DNA of 64,000 nt from Chryseobacterium sp. JM1 (GTDB lineage: Bacteria > Bacteroidota > Bacteroidia > Flavobacteriales > Weeksellaceae): positions 124,001 through 188,000 of the forward strand of contig NZ_JPRN01000010.1 in assembly GCF_000737715.1 (NCBI RefSeq), given 5' to 3'. Both the position numbers and the translations under genes were made by a program. The number at the start of each line of letters is the position of its first letter. Position 1 is the first letter of the stretch. The notes beneath the pieces are model-generated. The model did not search any database and was not told the DNA's origin. It saw nothing but the letters and a program-made list of their open reading frames with translations. Shown in pieces: positions 34,525-43,852 of the stretch.

Positions 34525-36855
34525 TTATATTTTCGTAAGCTTCGCATACTTCAGGATAAGGTTTTTCTCTCCTTCATGAATGAAAACTACTTTGGCTTTG
34601 ATATTCTGAGGATCCGTACCATCCAGGAAAGAAACTTCCCCGATTCCGAAACGGTCGTGTCTCACTTTATCTCCTACCTCAATATCCTGTGAAGAAGCTC
34701 CGCTTGGATTGATAATTTTCGCGGTACTGACCGGTTTTAGTTTTCTGACTTCCGGGGCAGGTTTTGAATTGTCACCTTTATCAATCGTTTTCTTTTCAAC
34801 TCTTCTGAACGCTTTCTGTTCGGAAGGATGTTCATCAAAGATATTTGACTTGATTCCGGTATTATTGATAAATCTCTTTTCCAGAGCCGGGTTTAAGAAC
34901 TCAATATACTGATCATCAATTTCACTCAAGAATCTTGAAGGCTCCGCATCTGTAATTTTTCCCCATTGAAAACGGGAAACCGCATAAGAGAAAAAGACCT
35001 GCTTTTCGGCTCTTGTCAACGCTACATAAAACAGACGTCTTTCTTCCTCCAGATCTTCTCTGGTTGCGGAACTCATAAAGCTCGGGAAAAGGTTTTCTTC
35101 AAGACCCACAAGGTGAACCACCGGGAATTCCAGACCTTTCGACAGGTGAATCGTCATTAACGAAACCATATCCTCCTCTAAATTTTTATCCTGAGTATCT
35201 GCAGAAAGGGCAATATTCTCAAGGAAATTCGGAAGACTAGGATCACCATCTTCAAGCTGGATCTGCTCTTCAATGAATCCCTGCATGGAATTCATCAATT
35301 CCTGAACGTTTTCTACACGGGAAATTCCTTCCGGAGTCTGGTCGTCTTTTAAAAACTTGATCAGACCGCTTCGTTTGGCCACTTCCATTGCAACGCTGTA
35401 AGCTGTATCGGTTTTCAGCAATACCTGGAATGCTTTGATCATGGACCAGAAGTCATTCAGTTTGGTTAAAACACCATTGTTCAGGCCTAATTGAGGCGCA
35501 TACATGGGTAAATTACTCAATACCTGTGAAATGGTCACATTATGGGAATCTGCAAAAACGATCAGCTTATTCTGGGTCGTTTCCCCGATTCCTCTTGTAG
35601 GATAATTGATAATTCTCATCAGGGCTTCCGAATCATTTTCATTGATCAGAAGACGCAAGTAAGCGATAAGGTCTTTTACTTCTTTTCTCTGATAGAAAGA
35701 AAGTCCACCGTAAACCTTGTACGGAATATTTTTACGTCTCAGCGCATCTTCAAATGCTCTGGTCTGTGAGTTCGTTCTGTATAAAATCGCAAAATCACTG
35801 TACTTTCTCTGGTCCGTATTTCTGAGCTCCCAGATATTTCCGGCCACGAAATTCGCTTCATCGGCATCGGAAAGAGAACGGTATATTTTGATCTTATCCC
35901 CTTCTTCGTTATCACTGAAAACATTCTTCTTGAACTGCTGAAGGTTTTTTGAAATGACAACGTTAGCTGCATTCACAATATTCTGGGTGGAACGGTAATT
36001 CTGTTCCAAAGAAACCGTGATTGCGTCAGGATAATCTTTCTTAAAGTTTAAGATGTTATAAATATTGGCACCACGGAAGGAGTAAATAGATTGTGCATCA
36101 TCCCCTACCACGCAGATATTTTCAAATTTTGAAGCCAGTGCTTTTACAATAAGGTACTGGGAGTGGTTGGTATCCTGGTACTCATCTACCATGATGTATC
36201 TGAATCTGTCCTGATATTTGGCCAGTACTTCCGGAAAACGGGTTAGTAATTCGTTGGTCTTTAACAATAAATCATCAAAATCCATCGCTCCGTTTTTGAA
36301 GCATGCATCCACATATCTCTGGTAGATCTGCCCGATGAATTTCATATTTGCCTTTTCATCAGCTTCCATCAATTCAGGATTGTTAAAATAAGCTTTTACC
36401 GTGATCAGGTTGTTTTTATAGGTTGAAATTCTTGCCTGAACTTTTTTAGGTTTATAAAGATCAGCATCGATATTCATGTCTTTTAATACTTTTCTGATGA
36501 CATTCAGGGCATCCTGCATATCATAGATTGTAAAATTGGATGGATAACCCAGGTAATGACCTTCAATTCTCAGGATTCTTGCAAACACCGAGTGAAAAGT
36601 TCCCATCCATAAGCTTCTTGCATTGCTGTCTCCTACCACTTTGGCGATACGGTCTTTCATTTCGCGGGCGGCTTTATTGGTAAACGTCAGGGCCAGGATG
36701 TTGAAAGGGTCCACACCGTTGTGGATCAGGTGGGCAATACGCATGGTCAGCACACGCGTTTTTCCGGAACCGGCTCCTGCAAGTACCATTAAAGGTCCCT
36801 GTAGAGAGGTAACGGCTTCATATTGTGATTCATTGAGTCCTTTCAGATAATCCAT
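34525..36855 (-). CDS. pcrA: ATP-dependent 3'-5' DNA helicase (PcrA/UvrD)
   Basis: Superfamily 1 helicase for repair and replication, 776 residues from ATG 36855. The extra upstream codons to 36909 have no counterpart in the family. Motifs are in order: VLAGAGSGKTRVL (I), TFTNKAAREM (Ia), MVDEYQDTNHSQY (II), VGDDAQSIYSFRGA (III), QNYRSTQNI (IV), TIHLSKGLEFPVVHLVGLEE (V), and RRLFYVALTRAEKQ (VI). The C-terminal Tudor-like domain (VGDKVRHDRFGIGEVSFLDG) is that of PcrA. A CAAAATTA on the plus strand (36880-36887) is a -7 box for it. Confidence 0.93.
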   Translation of the reverse strand: MDYLKGLNESQYEAVTSLQGPLMVLAGAGSGKTRVLTMRIAHLIHNGVDPFNILALTFTNKAAREMKDRIAKVVGDSNARSLWMGTFHSVFARILRIEGHYLGYPSNFTIYDMQDALNVIRKVLKDMNIDADLYKPKKVQARISTYKNNLITVKAYFNNPELMEADEKANMKFIGQIYQRYVDACFKNGAMDFDDLLLKTNELLTRFPEVLAKYQDRFRYIMVDEYQDTNHSQYLIVKALASKFENICVVGDDAQSIYSFRGANIYNILNFKKDYPDAITVSLEQNYRSTQNIVNAANVVISKNLQQFKKNVFSDNEEGDKIKIYRSLSDADEANFVAGNIWELRNTDQRKYSDFAILYRTNSQTRAFEDALRRKNIPYKVYGGLSFYQRKEVKDLIAYLRLLINENDSEALMRIINYPTRGIGETTQNKLIVFADSHNVTISQVLSNLPMYAPQLGLNNGVLTKLNDFWSMIKAFQVLLKTDTAYSVAMEVAKRSGLIKFLKDDQTPEGISRVENVQELMNSMQGFIEEQIQLEDGDPSLPNFLENIALSADTQDKNLEEDMVSLMTIHLSKGLEFPVVHLVGLEENLFPSFMSSATREDLEEERRLFYVALTRAEKQVFFSYAVSRFQWGKITDAEPSRFLSEIDDQYIEFLNPALEKRFINNTGIKSNIFDEHPSEQKAFRRVEKKTIDKGDNSKPAPEVRKLKPVSTAKIINPSGASSQDIEVGDKVRHDRFGIGEVSFLDGTDPQNIKAKVVFIHEGEKNLILKYAKLTKI

Positions 36856-36974
36856 ACTGCAAAAAAAATTTTGGGAACACAAAATTAATGTATTCAAAGG
36901 ACAATTCAAATTATGAGTTTAATTTATAGAAAGTAAAAAAATTAAGATGAGCATTCTGCCGGATCAGAAGAGGT

Positions 36975-38057
36975 TTAATCATTAAAGTTTTTCGTGACTG
37001 TCCATTTTCCGTTTTCGTATTGATAATATTTTACGGGTCGTGAAAAATATCCGGATTTGGGATCCGAGAAACTAAGCATAATAAGCAAACCTAATTTTAA
37101 ATCCTTATCATATTGTGCCGCTATAGAAACTCCGAAACTTATTTCCTGCAGATCAACAAATTTATTATCTTTTCTGACGATTGATAATTCTTTGACCGGC
37201 TTTTGAGGTGATGCATAATAAAAATTGCTTTTCTTTCCGTCATCAGTGATTTTTCCTTTATAAAAAGGAGTATTTCCTGTAGTAACAAAAAAATTACTTT
37301 CCTCATTTTCCCAGCCGAAAAAAAGCTCTCCACCACCAAACAAAGTTGAGACAGGAATAATAATCCCGTTTCCTGTTTTCTTCCTGAATTTGGCGAAATT
37401 ATTCCTGTTCCAAAGTTTATCAAAAATATCCGTGCCGATTAGTTTTTCATAATGTTTACAGTCGTAGTAACGATCATTTCCACATTCAGGTCCGCCACCA
37501 ATGATGGTTTTTCTCAAAAAAAGCACTTTTTTAGGTTTTAAAAAGAATCTTTTAAAATCCGGATCTCCACATATCAAATCAAAAAGACTGTCGAAATTCA
37601 TTTCACCAAGCTGTTCAACGTTTTTTTCGTAGCGCATTTTTTCTTCTTCATATAGTTTTCCGCAGTCTCTTTTACGTGGAGGACACCCCTGATTTTCTAC
37701 CATTCCCGGCAACGTAGGACATGCATCATCTTTATCCAGAATTCCGTCTCCGTCCGTATCAAGCCACGGACAGCCATTATTTTCAAGGGGTCCTGCTACA
37801 TCCCGACATTGATCATCCTTATCCAAAGCTCCATCTTTATCTTCATCCGGCCATGGACAGCCATTATTCTCAGGTGATCCCTGTTCTTTAGGGCACTGAT
37901 CCATATAAAAAGGAATTTCGTCCCCGTCTTCATCGGAAAGACAAGTCTTTTTATTCCATTCTTTTCTGCATTTTTTTAATCTTTCCTGATCTACAGTTGC
38001 CTGCGCCTGCATCAGAAAAAAGGAGAAAAGAAAAAGTAAAGTAAAATAAATTCTCAT
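36975..38057 (-). CDS. secreted protein with thrombospondin type 3 repeats
   Basis: 360 residues from ATG 38057 with a signal peptide ([19 protein letters not shown]). Residues about 25-110 carry three Asp-rich Ca-binding TSP3 units with the repeating core [21 protein letters not shown]. The rest, from about residue 125, is an unrecognised domain with [14 protein letters not shown] and YYASPQKP. The OmpA peptidoglycan domain that usually follows TSP3 repeats in Bacteroidota is missing. It is likely a cell-envelope protein. Confidence 0.78.
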   Translation of the reverse strand: MRIYFTLLFLFSFFLMQAQATVDQERLKKCRKEWNKKTCLSDEDGDEIPFYMDQCPKEQGSPENNGCPWPDEDKDGALDKDDQCRDVAGPLENNGCPWLDTDGDGILDKDDACPTLPGMVENQGCPPRKRDCGKLYEEEKMRYEKNVEQLGEMNFDSLFDLICGDPDFKRFFLKPKKVLFLRKTIIGGGPECGNDRYYDCKHYEKLIGTDIFDKLWNRNNFAKFRKKTGNGIIIPVSTLFGGGELFFGWENEESNFFVTTGNTPFYKGKITDDGKKSNFYYASPQKPVKELSIVRKDNKFVDLQEISFGVSIAAQYDKDLKLGLLIMLSFSDPKSGYFSRPVKYYQYENGKWTVTKNFND

Positions 38058-38166
38058 AGTGGAGTTAAAGAGTTTACAAATAAACAAAATTTTAAAAAAA
38101 AGTAGAGTAATTATGTAACAAATACCGTATTTGCCCTACTAATTGGTACAAAACAATTTCTACTTT

Positions 38167-39480
38167 ATGAAAAAGCGACTTCTTTCTGTTGCAGCAGCAT
38201 CTTTCTTCGGAATGGTACTGAATGCACAGCAAATTAAATTCGAAGAGTATGACCTGCCAAACGGCCTTCACGTAATTCTTCACCAGGATAATTCTGCGCC
38301 GGTAGTTACTACAGGGGTAATGTACCATGTAGGTGCGAAGGATGAAGTAAAAGGAAGAACAGGTTTTGCCCACTTCTTCGAACATCTTTTATTTGAAGGA
38401 ACACCTAACATCAAAAGAGGTGAATGGTTCAAAATCGTTTCTTCAAACGGAGGACAAAATAACGCTAACACCACGAATGACAGAACGTATTATTTTGAAA
38501 CGTTCCCTTCGAATAACGAGCAGCTTGGGCTTTGGATGGAATCTGAAAGAATGCGTCACGCCGAGATTAATCAGGTGGGAGTAGATACTCAGAGAGAAGT
38601 TGTAAAAGAAGAGAAAAGATTAAGAATGGACAACCAGCCTTATGGAAACCTTTTCCCTACCATTCAGAAAAATTTATTTACCAATCACCCGTACAACTGG
38701 CCTACCATCGGTTCTATGGAAGATCTTAACTCTGCAAAGCTTGAAGAATTCCAGGCTTTCTATAAAAAATACTACGTTCCGAACAATGCTACATTGGTAG
38801 TTGCAGGAGATATCAAACCTGAGCAGACTAAGAAGTGGATTCAGGAATATTACGGAGGTATTCAGAAAGGAACTCTTTATCCAAAAGACTTCCCGAAAGA
38901 CGCTCCTATCACTCAGGAAAAAGAGGTAACGGCTACAGACCCGAACATTCAGCTTCCTGCGTATATTTTCGCGTACAGAACTCCGGCTAACAAAGAGAAA
39001 GACGCTTACGTACTAGATATGCTTTCGTCTTATCTGAGCAACGGTAAATCTTCAGTTTTATATAAAAAATTAGTTGACCAGGATAAAAAAGCGCTTGCTG
39101 TACAGGCTTTCAACCAAGGGCTTGAAGATTACAGTATTTTCGCATTCTTCGCGATCCCGATGGGACAGACTACAAAACAGACTTTACAGGCTGACATTGA
39201 TGCTGAAATCAAAAAGCTGCAGACAGGTCTGATCTCTGAGGAAGATTATCAGAAACTTCAGAACCAGTATGAGAATCAGTTTGTGAACGCCAATTCAAGT
39301 ATTCAGGGGATTGCTGCTTCATTGGCAACCAACCACGTACTGATGGGGAATACCAATCTGATCAATAAGGAAATCGACATCTACAGATCAATCACAAGAC
39401 AGGATCTGCAGAACGCGGCTAAGAAGTATTTGAATTCCAATCAAAGAGTAATCATTAATTATGTTCCTGAAAAAAAGTAA
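38167..39480 (+). CDS. M16 family zinc metallopeptidase (catalytic partner)
   Basis: 437 residues from ATG 38167 (Met 9 of the open frame), where the signal peptide MKKRLLSVAAASFFGMVLNAQ begins. The inverted zinc motif HFFEH is near residue 70 (RTGFAHFFEHLLFEGT), and the downstream Glu (EREVVKEEKR) is present. It is a pitrilysin-type periplasmic protease. The gene after it encodes a second M16 protein without the zinc motif; such pairs form heterodimers in other bacteria and in mitochondria. Confidence 0.88.
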   Translation: MKKRLLSVAAASFFGMVLNAQQIKFEEYDLPNGLHVILHQDNSAPVVTTGVMYHVGAKDEVKGRTGFAHFFEHLLFEGTPNIKRGEWFKIVSSNGGQNNANTTNDRTYYFETFPSNNEQLGLWMESERMRHAEINQVGVDTQREVVKEEKRLRMDNQPYGNLFPTIQKNLFTNHPYNWPTIGSMEDLNSAKLEEFQAFYKKYYVPNNATLVVAGDIKPEQTKKWIQEYYGGIQKGTLYPKDFPKDAPITQEKEVTATDPNIQLPAYIFAYRTPANKEKDAYVLDMLSSYLSNGKSSVLYKKLVDQDKKALAVQAFNQGLEDYSIFAFFAIPMGQTTKQTLQADIDAEIKKLQTGLISEEDYQKLQNQYENQFVNANSSIQGIAASLATNHVLMGNTNLINKEIDIYRSITRQDLQNAAKKYLNSNQRVIINYVPEKK

Positions 39481-39534
39481 TCATTTAAAACTTTCAGGTT
39501 TAAAAAATGATTATTAAAAATTAAATTTTTACAA

Positions 39535-41565
39535 ATGAAAAAGCAATTAACATATATAGCTGCAGCGTTTTTTATCGCAGGAACGATTTCAGCACAAAAA
39601 ATTGATCTTAACGCAATGCCGAAACCGGGACCTACTCCTGCGATCAACATTGCAAAACCAAAAACTTTCCAACTGAGCAACGGTCTTACGGTAATGGTTG
39701 TGGAAAACAACAAACTACCAAGAGTAAACACAACGCTTTCTATGGACAGACCTCCGTTCAACGAAGGAAGCGTAACGGGAGTAAGCTCTATCATGGCTGA
39801 ACAGTTCGAAAACGGAACGACTAATTTAAGCAAAGACGATTTCAACAAAAAAGTAGATTATCTGGGCGCTACCCTGAACTTTTCGTCCAACGGTGCCGCT
39901 TCGAATTCTCTTTCCAAATATTTCCCTGAGGTATTAAGTTTAATGGCTGATGCGATCATTAATCCTAAATTCTCGGCTGAAGAAATTCAAAGTTCAAAAG
40001 AAAGAGCTTTAGAAGGCCTGAAATCCGGAGAGAAAAATGCTTCAGCGATCGCTTCAAAAGTTTCCAATGCTTTAATGTATGGTAAAAATACAGCAAGAGG
40101 TGAGTTTGAAACTGAAGAATCTATCAACAAAATTCAGCTTGCTGACGTACAAAACGTTTATAAAAAATACTACGCTCCGGACAATGCTTATTTAGTGATT
40201 GTAGGAGATGTGAAATTTGACCAGATCAAACCTTTGGTGGAAAAAGCATTCAGCGGATGGAAAAAGGCGAATACGCCTATCGTTCCTTTGGAGCCGACAG
40301 CCAATGTTGGTAAAACGGAAATTAATATTGTAGACGTCCCTTCAGCGGTACAGTCTGTAGTTTCTGTAAGCAACCTGAACAATCTTAAAATGAAGGATCC
40401 TAATTATTTCGCGGCTACTATGGCTAACTACATCTTAGGGGGTGGTGGTGAAGCGAGACTTTTCATGAACCTTCGTGAGAAAAACGGATTCACTTACGGA
40501 GCGTACTCCAGTATGAGTGCTGATAAGTATTCTTCTGAATTCTCAGCGGATGCCAGCGTAAGAAATGAAGTTACTGATAAAGCCGTTAAGGAATTCATGA
40601 ATGAACTTAACGCGATTTCTACGGTAAAGCCTGAAGAACTGGCAAATGCTAAGGCTAAACTGAAAGGTTCTTTCATCATGTCATTAGAGAAACCGGAAAC
40701 GATTGCAAAATTTGCTTTAAACCAAAAGGTTCAGGATCTTCCTTCTGATTTCTACACGAACTATTTAAAGTCAATAGATAAAGTAACTGCTGCCGATATT
40801 TCCAATGCAGTAAAAGCGAATATTCTTCCTAACCAGAGCAGAATTTTCATCGCCGGTAAAGCATCTGATATTTCTGAAGGACTTGAGAAATTAGGATATC
40901 CTGTAAAATATTTCGACAAACAGGCTAATCCTGTAGCTAAAGCTGCTGCACAGAAAGTAGACGCAGCTGTAACTACGGCATCTGTTGCTGATAAATACAT
41001 CAATGCCATCGGAGGTTTGGCAGCGGTTCAGAAAATCACTTCCATTACGACTGATGCTTCTACAAAGGTTCAGGGAATGGAAATGAATATGAAACTGGTT
41101 CAGGCCAAAGGCGGAAAAATGCTGATGGATATGAAAATGATGGGCAACACGGTACAAAAGATCGTTTTTGACGGTAAAGAGGGGTATATTGAAGGTCAAG
41201 GCAAAAAAATGCCTTTAACTGATAAGCAGAAGGCTGATATGGCTGATCCGGAATTGTTCCCGGAACTTGCTTTTGCTAAATCTGCAGATTACAAGGTAAC
41301 AGGAATCGAAAAGTATAACAACGAAGATTCTTATGTAGTGAAAGGACCAAAAGACACCTATTATTACAGCGTAAAAACAGGACTTAAAACGGGGGAAACA
41401 AAATCCAGCGAAGGAGGTTCTATCCCTACAAGCTTTGCAGATTACAAAGAGGTTTCAGGGGTAAAGTTTCCATTCACGATCATCCAGAACATGGGTGGAA
41501 TGGATATCAACCTGACGGTAAAATCCCGCGAGGTGAACCTGGCTAGAGATTCTGATTTTAAATAA
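39535..41565 (+). CDS. M16-family protein, non-catalytic subunit with C-terminal extra domain
   Basis: 676 residues with a signal peptide (MKKQLTYIAAAFFIAGTISAQ). The M16 fold covers about residues 35-450. The zinc motif HxxEH is replaced by IMAEQFENG, while the Arg/Tyr pair in GEARLFMNLREKNGFTYGAY is kept. This is the non-catalytic partner pattern. From about residue 490 there is an added beta-rich domain (YINAIGGLAAVQKITSITTDA, KMPLTDKQKADMADPELFPEL), similar to LolA-like lipoprotein-sorting folds. It lies 54 nt after the catalytic M16 gene, in the same operon. Confidence 0.85.
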   Translation: MKKQLTYIAAAFFIAGTISAQKIDLNAMPKPGPTPAINIAKPKTFQLSNGLTVMVVENNKLPRVNTTLSMDRPPFNEGSVTGVSSIMAEQFENGTTNLSKDDFNKKVDYLGATLNFSSNGAASNSLSKYFPEVLSLMADAIINPKFSAEEIQSSKERALEGLKSGEKNASAIASKVSNALMYGKNTARGEFETEESINKIQLADVQNVYKKYYAPDNAYLVIVGDVKFDQIKPLVEKAFSGWKKANTPIVPLEPTANVGKTEINIVDVPSAVQSVVSVSNLNNLKMKDPNYFAATMANYILGGGGEARLFMNLREKNGFTYGAYSSMSADKYSSEFSADASVRNEVTDKAVKEFMNELNAISTVKPEELANAKAKLKGSFIMSLEKPETIAKFALNQKVQDLPSDFYTNYLKSIDKVTAADISNAVKANILPNQSRIFIAGKASDISEGLEKLGYPVKYFDKQANPVAKAAAQKVDAAVTTASVADKYINAIGGLAAVQKITSITTDASTKVQGMEMNMKLVQAKGGKMLMDMKMMGNTVQKIVFDGKEGYIEGQGKKMPLTDKQKADMADPELFPELAFAKSADYKVTGIEKYNNEDSYVVKGPKDTYYYSVKTGLKTGETKSSEGGSIPTSFADYKEVSGVKFPFTIIQNMGGMDINLTVKSREVNLARDSDFK

Positions 41566-41584
41566 GAATAGTCATTTTATTATA

Positions 41585-41616
41585 GAAAAAACGGCAGCCG
41601 ACACTGCCGTTTTTAT
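41585..41616 (+). terminator. terminator of the M16 pair
   Basis: Perfect stem AAAAACGGCAG / CTGCCGTTTTT around a short loop, followed by a T tract. Confidence 0.8.
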
Positions 41617-41643
41617 TTTTACTAACATTTACCGCGATCTTCT

Positions 41644-41673
41644 TTGTCATTCGGTAAAAAAAGATTAAATTTG
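41644..41673 (+). promoter_or_regulatory. promoter of secG
   Basis: TTG (41644-41646), a 19-nt spacer, then TAAATTTG (41666-41673). Near-consensus, with a leader of about 20 nt. Confidence 0.65.
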
Positions 41674-41698
41674 CCCATTCAAAAAGATATCAGAATTA

Positions 41699-42052
41699 AT
41701 GGATACTATATTTACACTATTGATGGTTCTTGTTATGATCGCCAGCATCTTATTGGTAATCATCGTTATGGCTCAAAATCCTAAAGGAGGAGGTCTCTCC
41801 AGTACTTTCGGAGGTGCATCACCTGCACAGTTTGGAGTACAGAGAACCAATGATTTCATGGAAAAAGCAACATGGACTCTGGGCGCAGTAATCATCGTTC
41901 TTATTCTTATAAGCGTTGTGATCACAGGGAAGCCTACAACAGCAGCTCCTGCACAGCAGCAGCCTATTAAGAAAGAAGCTCCGGCTAAGCAAACAGCTCC
42001 GGCAGCTACAACTACTACACCGGCTCAGGCACCTGCAGCTCCGGCTAAATAA
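41699..42052 (+). CDS. secG: preprotein translocase subunit SecG
   Basis: A 117-residue inner-membrane protein of the SecYEG complex. There are two membrane helices: TIFTLLMVLVMIASILLVIIVMAQ and WTLGAVIIVLILISVVIT. The conserved cytosolic loop NPKGGGLSSTFGGASPAQFGVQRTNDFMEK lies between them. The tail is Ala/Pro/Gln/Lys-rich low complexity, as is usual in Bacteroidota SecG. Own promoter and terminator: a monocistronic unit. Confidence 0.94.
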   Translation: MDTIFTLLMVLVMIASILLVIIVMAQNPKGGGLSSTFGGASPAQFGVQRTNDFMEKATWTLGAVIIVLILISVVITGKPTTAAPAQQQPIKKEAPAKQTAPAATTTTPAQAPAAPAK

Positions 42053-42076
42053 TAACAGACCTATCTTATATACAAC

Positions 42077-42104
42077 AAAAGCAGTTCAAATTGAACTGCT
42101 TTTT
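42077..42104. terminator. bidirectional terminator between secG and the glycosyltransferase gene
   Basis: Stem AAAAGCAGTTCAA / TTGAACTGCTTTT with almost no loop, T run on the plus side. The minus-strand gene stop lies at its edge. Confidence 0.75.
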
Positions 42105-42937
42105 TATTTTAGCTTTATTTTCTCAATCTTATGCCGAAGCTTCAGCCCAGCTTTTAAGAACGAATACTGCATCGGTTTAGATTCTCTGTAGTATTTATCA
42201 ATAAAGATCTGCATCGCTCCATAAAACCGGTTAAGATACACTTCATCTTTAATCGTGCTCTCCCCTTTATGATGAAGAAGAGAAGCTTTTCCGTAGTAAT
42301 AATTTTTGTAGCCATTTCTCAACAATGTATAACAGAGGTCAATATCTTCCCCGTACATAAAATACGCTTCATCCAATCCTCCGATCTTTTCGTAAACATC
42401 TTTTTTAACCAGTAGAAATGCTCCGGTCACGACATCTACTTCTGCAATGTCATCTTCCTCAATATCACTTCTGTAATAAGATTTTGAATTGCTTCTTTTA
42501 AAATTCGTAAACAGCTTCTCAAAGGAATTGAACATATCCGGCACAGAACGTTTGCTTTCAGGAAGAAAAACACCTTCCGCGTCATGCATCCTTACGCCAA
42601 GACATCCGAAATCTGCTTTAGAATCAGCAAAATCCAGAAGATCTTTCATATAATAGCCTTCCAGTTCAGTATCAGGATTCAGGAGTAAAACATATTCTCC
42701 TGCTGCTGTATTGATCGCTTTATTGTTGGCAATTGCGAAACCATCATTATGTTCTGAAGATATAAAACGTACTTTAGGAAATTCCGGGATAAGATCACCC
42801 CAGGAAGCATCCGTAGACGCATTATCCATAACGATCACTTCATAGTCCTCTCCTTCCGTATATTTCTGAATAGACAAAAGGCAGTTTCTCAACAGCCTGG
42901 TGACATTATAATTGACAATAATTATCGACAGCTTCAT
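42104..42937 (-). CDS. family 2 glycosyltransferase
   Basis: 277 residues with a GT-A fold. The nucleotide-binding start is SIIIVNYNVTRLL, VIVMDNASTD follows, the acidic motif is VLLLNPDTE, and the acceptor region has VTGAFLLVKKDVYEKIGGLDEAYFMYGEDIDLCY. This matches rhamnosyl- or galactosyl-transferase-like GT2 enzymes in cell-surface glycan assembly. It begins 2 nt after the recR stop, so the two are co-transcribed. Confidence 0.85.
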   Translation of the reverse strand: MKLSIIIVNYNVTRLLRNCLLSIQKYTEGEDYEVIVMDNASTDASWGDLIPEFPKVRFISSEHNDGFAIANNKAINTAAGEYVLLLNPDTELEGYYMKDLLDFADSKADFGCLGVRMHDAEGVFLPESKRSVPDMFNSFEKLFTNFKRSNSKSYYRSDIEEDDIAEVDVVTGAFLLVKKDVYEKIGGLDEAYFMYGEDIDLCYTLLRNGYKNYYYGKASLLHHKGESTIKDEVYLNRFYGAMQIFIDKYYRESKPMQYSFLKAGLKLRHKIEKIKLK

Positions 42938-42939
42938 AT

Positions 42940-43551
42940 TTAATCCTTTTCGTTGTAGGGTAATCTGTTCATAATAGATCTCCCCAAAGATACCTCATCT
43001 GCATATTCCAATTCATCTCCTACTGAAATTCCTCTCGCAATGCTTGAAAAATTAACATTGGAGTTCTTAAATTTCTTGTAAATATAATACGCTGTGGTAT
43101 CTCCTTCCATCGTAGCACTTAATGCGAAAATAAATTCTTTCACTCCGCCTTCATTCACTTTTCTTTCAATGCTTGGAATATTCAGCTGATTCGGCCCTAC
43201 TCCTTCCATCGGTGATATTTTTCCACCTAAGATCAGGTATTTTCCTGTAAATTTTCCTGTATTTTCAATGGCAATCACATCACGCACGTCTTCAACGATG
43301 CAGATCACTTCGCTGTTTCTTTTTTCATTACTACAAATCTCACATACTTCAAAATCTGAAAAATTGTGACATTCTTTGCAGTATTTTATTTCGTTGACAA
43401 GGTTGATTAATGAGTTTCCAAGACTTACCGCTCTGGAACTGGGTTGTTTTAACAGATGTAGCGCTAATCTCAAAGCTGTTTTTCTGCCGATGCCAGGCAG
43501 CCCTGAAATTTCGTCTACGGCTTTTGCTAAAACTTTACTAGGGTAATCCAT
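42940..43551 (-). CDS. recR: recombination protein RecR
   Basis: A 203-residue protein for RecFOR-dependent repair. The N-terminal HhH (ISGLPGIGRKTALRLALHLL) is followed by the four-Cys zinc finger (YCKECHNFSDFEVCEICSN), the Toprim domain (ICIVEDVRDVIAIE), and the Walker-B-like end with ISPMEGVGPNQLNI and ARGISVGDELEYAD. Length is normal. A -7 box (TATTTTTG) ends 4 nt from its ATG, which predicts a leaderless mRNA. Confidence 0.95.
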   Translation of the reverse strand: MDYPSKVLAKAVDEISGLPGIGRKTALRLALHLLKQPSSRAVSLGNSLINLVNEIKYCKECHNFSDFEVCEICSNEKRNSEVICIVEDVRDVIAIENTGKFTGKYLILGGKISPMEGVGPNQLNIPSIERKVNEGGVKEFIFALSATMEGDTTAYYIYKKFKNSNVNFSSIARGISVGDELEYADEVSLGRSIMNRLPYNEKD

Positions 43552-43572
43552 AGTACAAAAATAAGGAATATT

Positions 43573-43800
43573 GTTGAGAGTTGAGGGTGTTTATGAGTTG
43601 GAGAGTCGGAGGGTTTTAGAGTTTGTGAGTGGAAAAAAGTTGCTGGTTAACGGTTGCTGGTTCGAATCCCAAAACTCGTATCCCGGAACATGCCTGAAAT
43701 TTTGATTGACTTCGTCGAACTGACGTTTCTTAATTCTTGAATCCAGCATTCACCATTCACTTGCGAAGCAAAATTGACCATTGACCTCTCGCCCCGCCAA
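43573..43800 (+). repeat. composite intergenic repeat A (TGCTGGTTCGAATC family)
   Basis: In order: GAGTTGAG/GAGAGTCGGAGGG words, TTGCTGGTTCGAATCCC, AACTCGTATCCCGGAACATG, CTGAAATTTTGA, and finally ATTCACCATTCACTTGCGAAGC and TGACCATTGACC. Three more copies with the same word order are at 49733, 54450 (inverted) and 59848. It fills the divergent gap between recR and the next gene. Confidence 0.75.
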
Positions 43801-43817
43801 CATTCTAAAAAAACCTC

Positions 43818-43825
43818 TATCTTTG
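43818..43825 (+). promoter_or_regulatory. -7 box (TATCTTTG) for the 43853 gene
   Basis: TAnnTTTG match 27 nt before the ATG. A 5-codon reading frame (ATG at 43835, stop TAA at 43850) fills the leader and abuts the main ATG. Confidence 0.45.
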
Positions 43826-43852
43826 GGATCTAATATGAAAAAAATAGACTAA

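Noticed and set aside
38130-38150. Sigma-54-like site (TTGGTACAAAACAATTTC) before the M16 gene
   Set aside because: The -12 GC position is not met and TGGTA departs from TGGCA. Only the 16080 and 48930 elements were kept.
38092-38385. Minus-strand 97-codon frame upstream of the M16 gene
   Set aside because: It overlaps the start of the plus-strand M16 gene (signal peptide and family match on plus). Composition is that of an antisense shadow.
43640-43680. Possible tRNA because of GGTTCGAATCCC
   Set aside because: Only the T-arm-like word is present. No acceptor, D or anticodon arms can be formed around it, and the word is part of a four-copy repeat.
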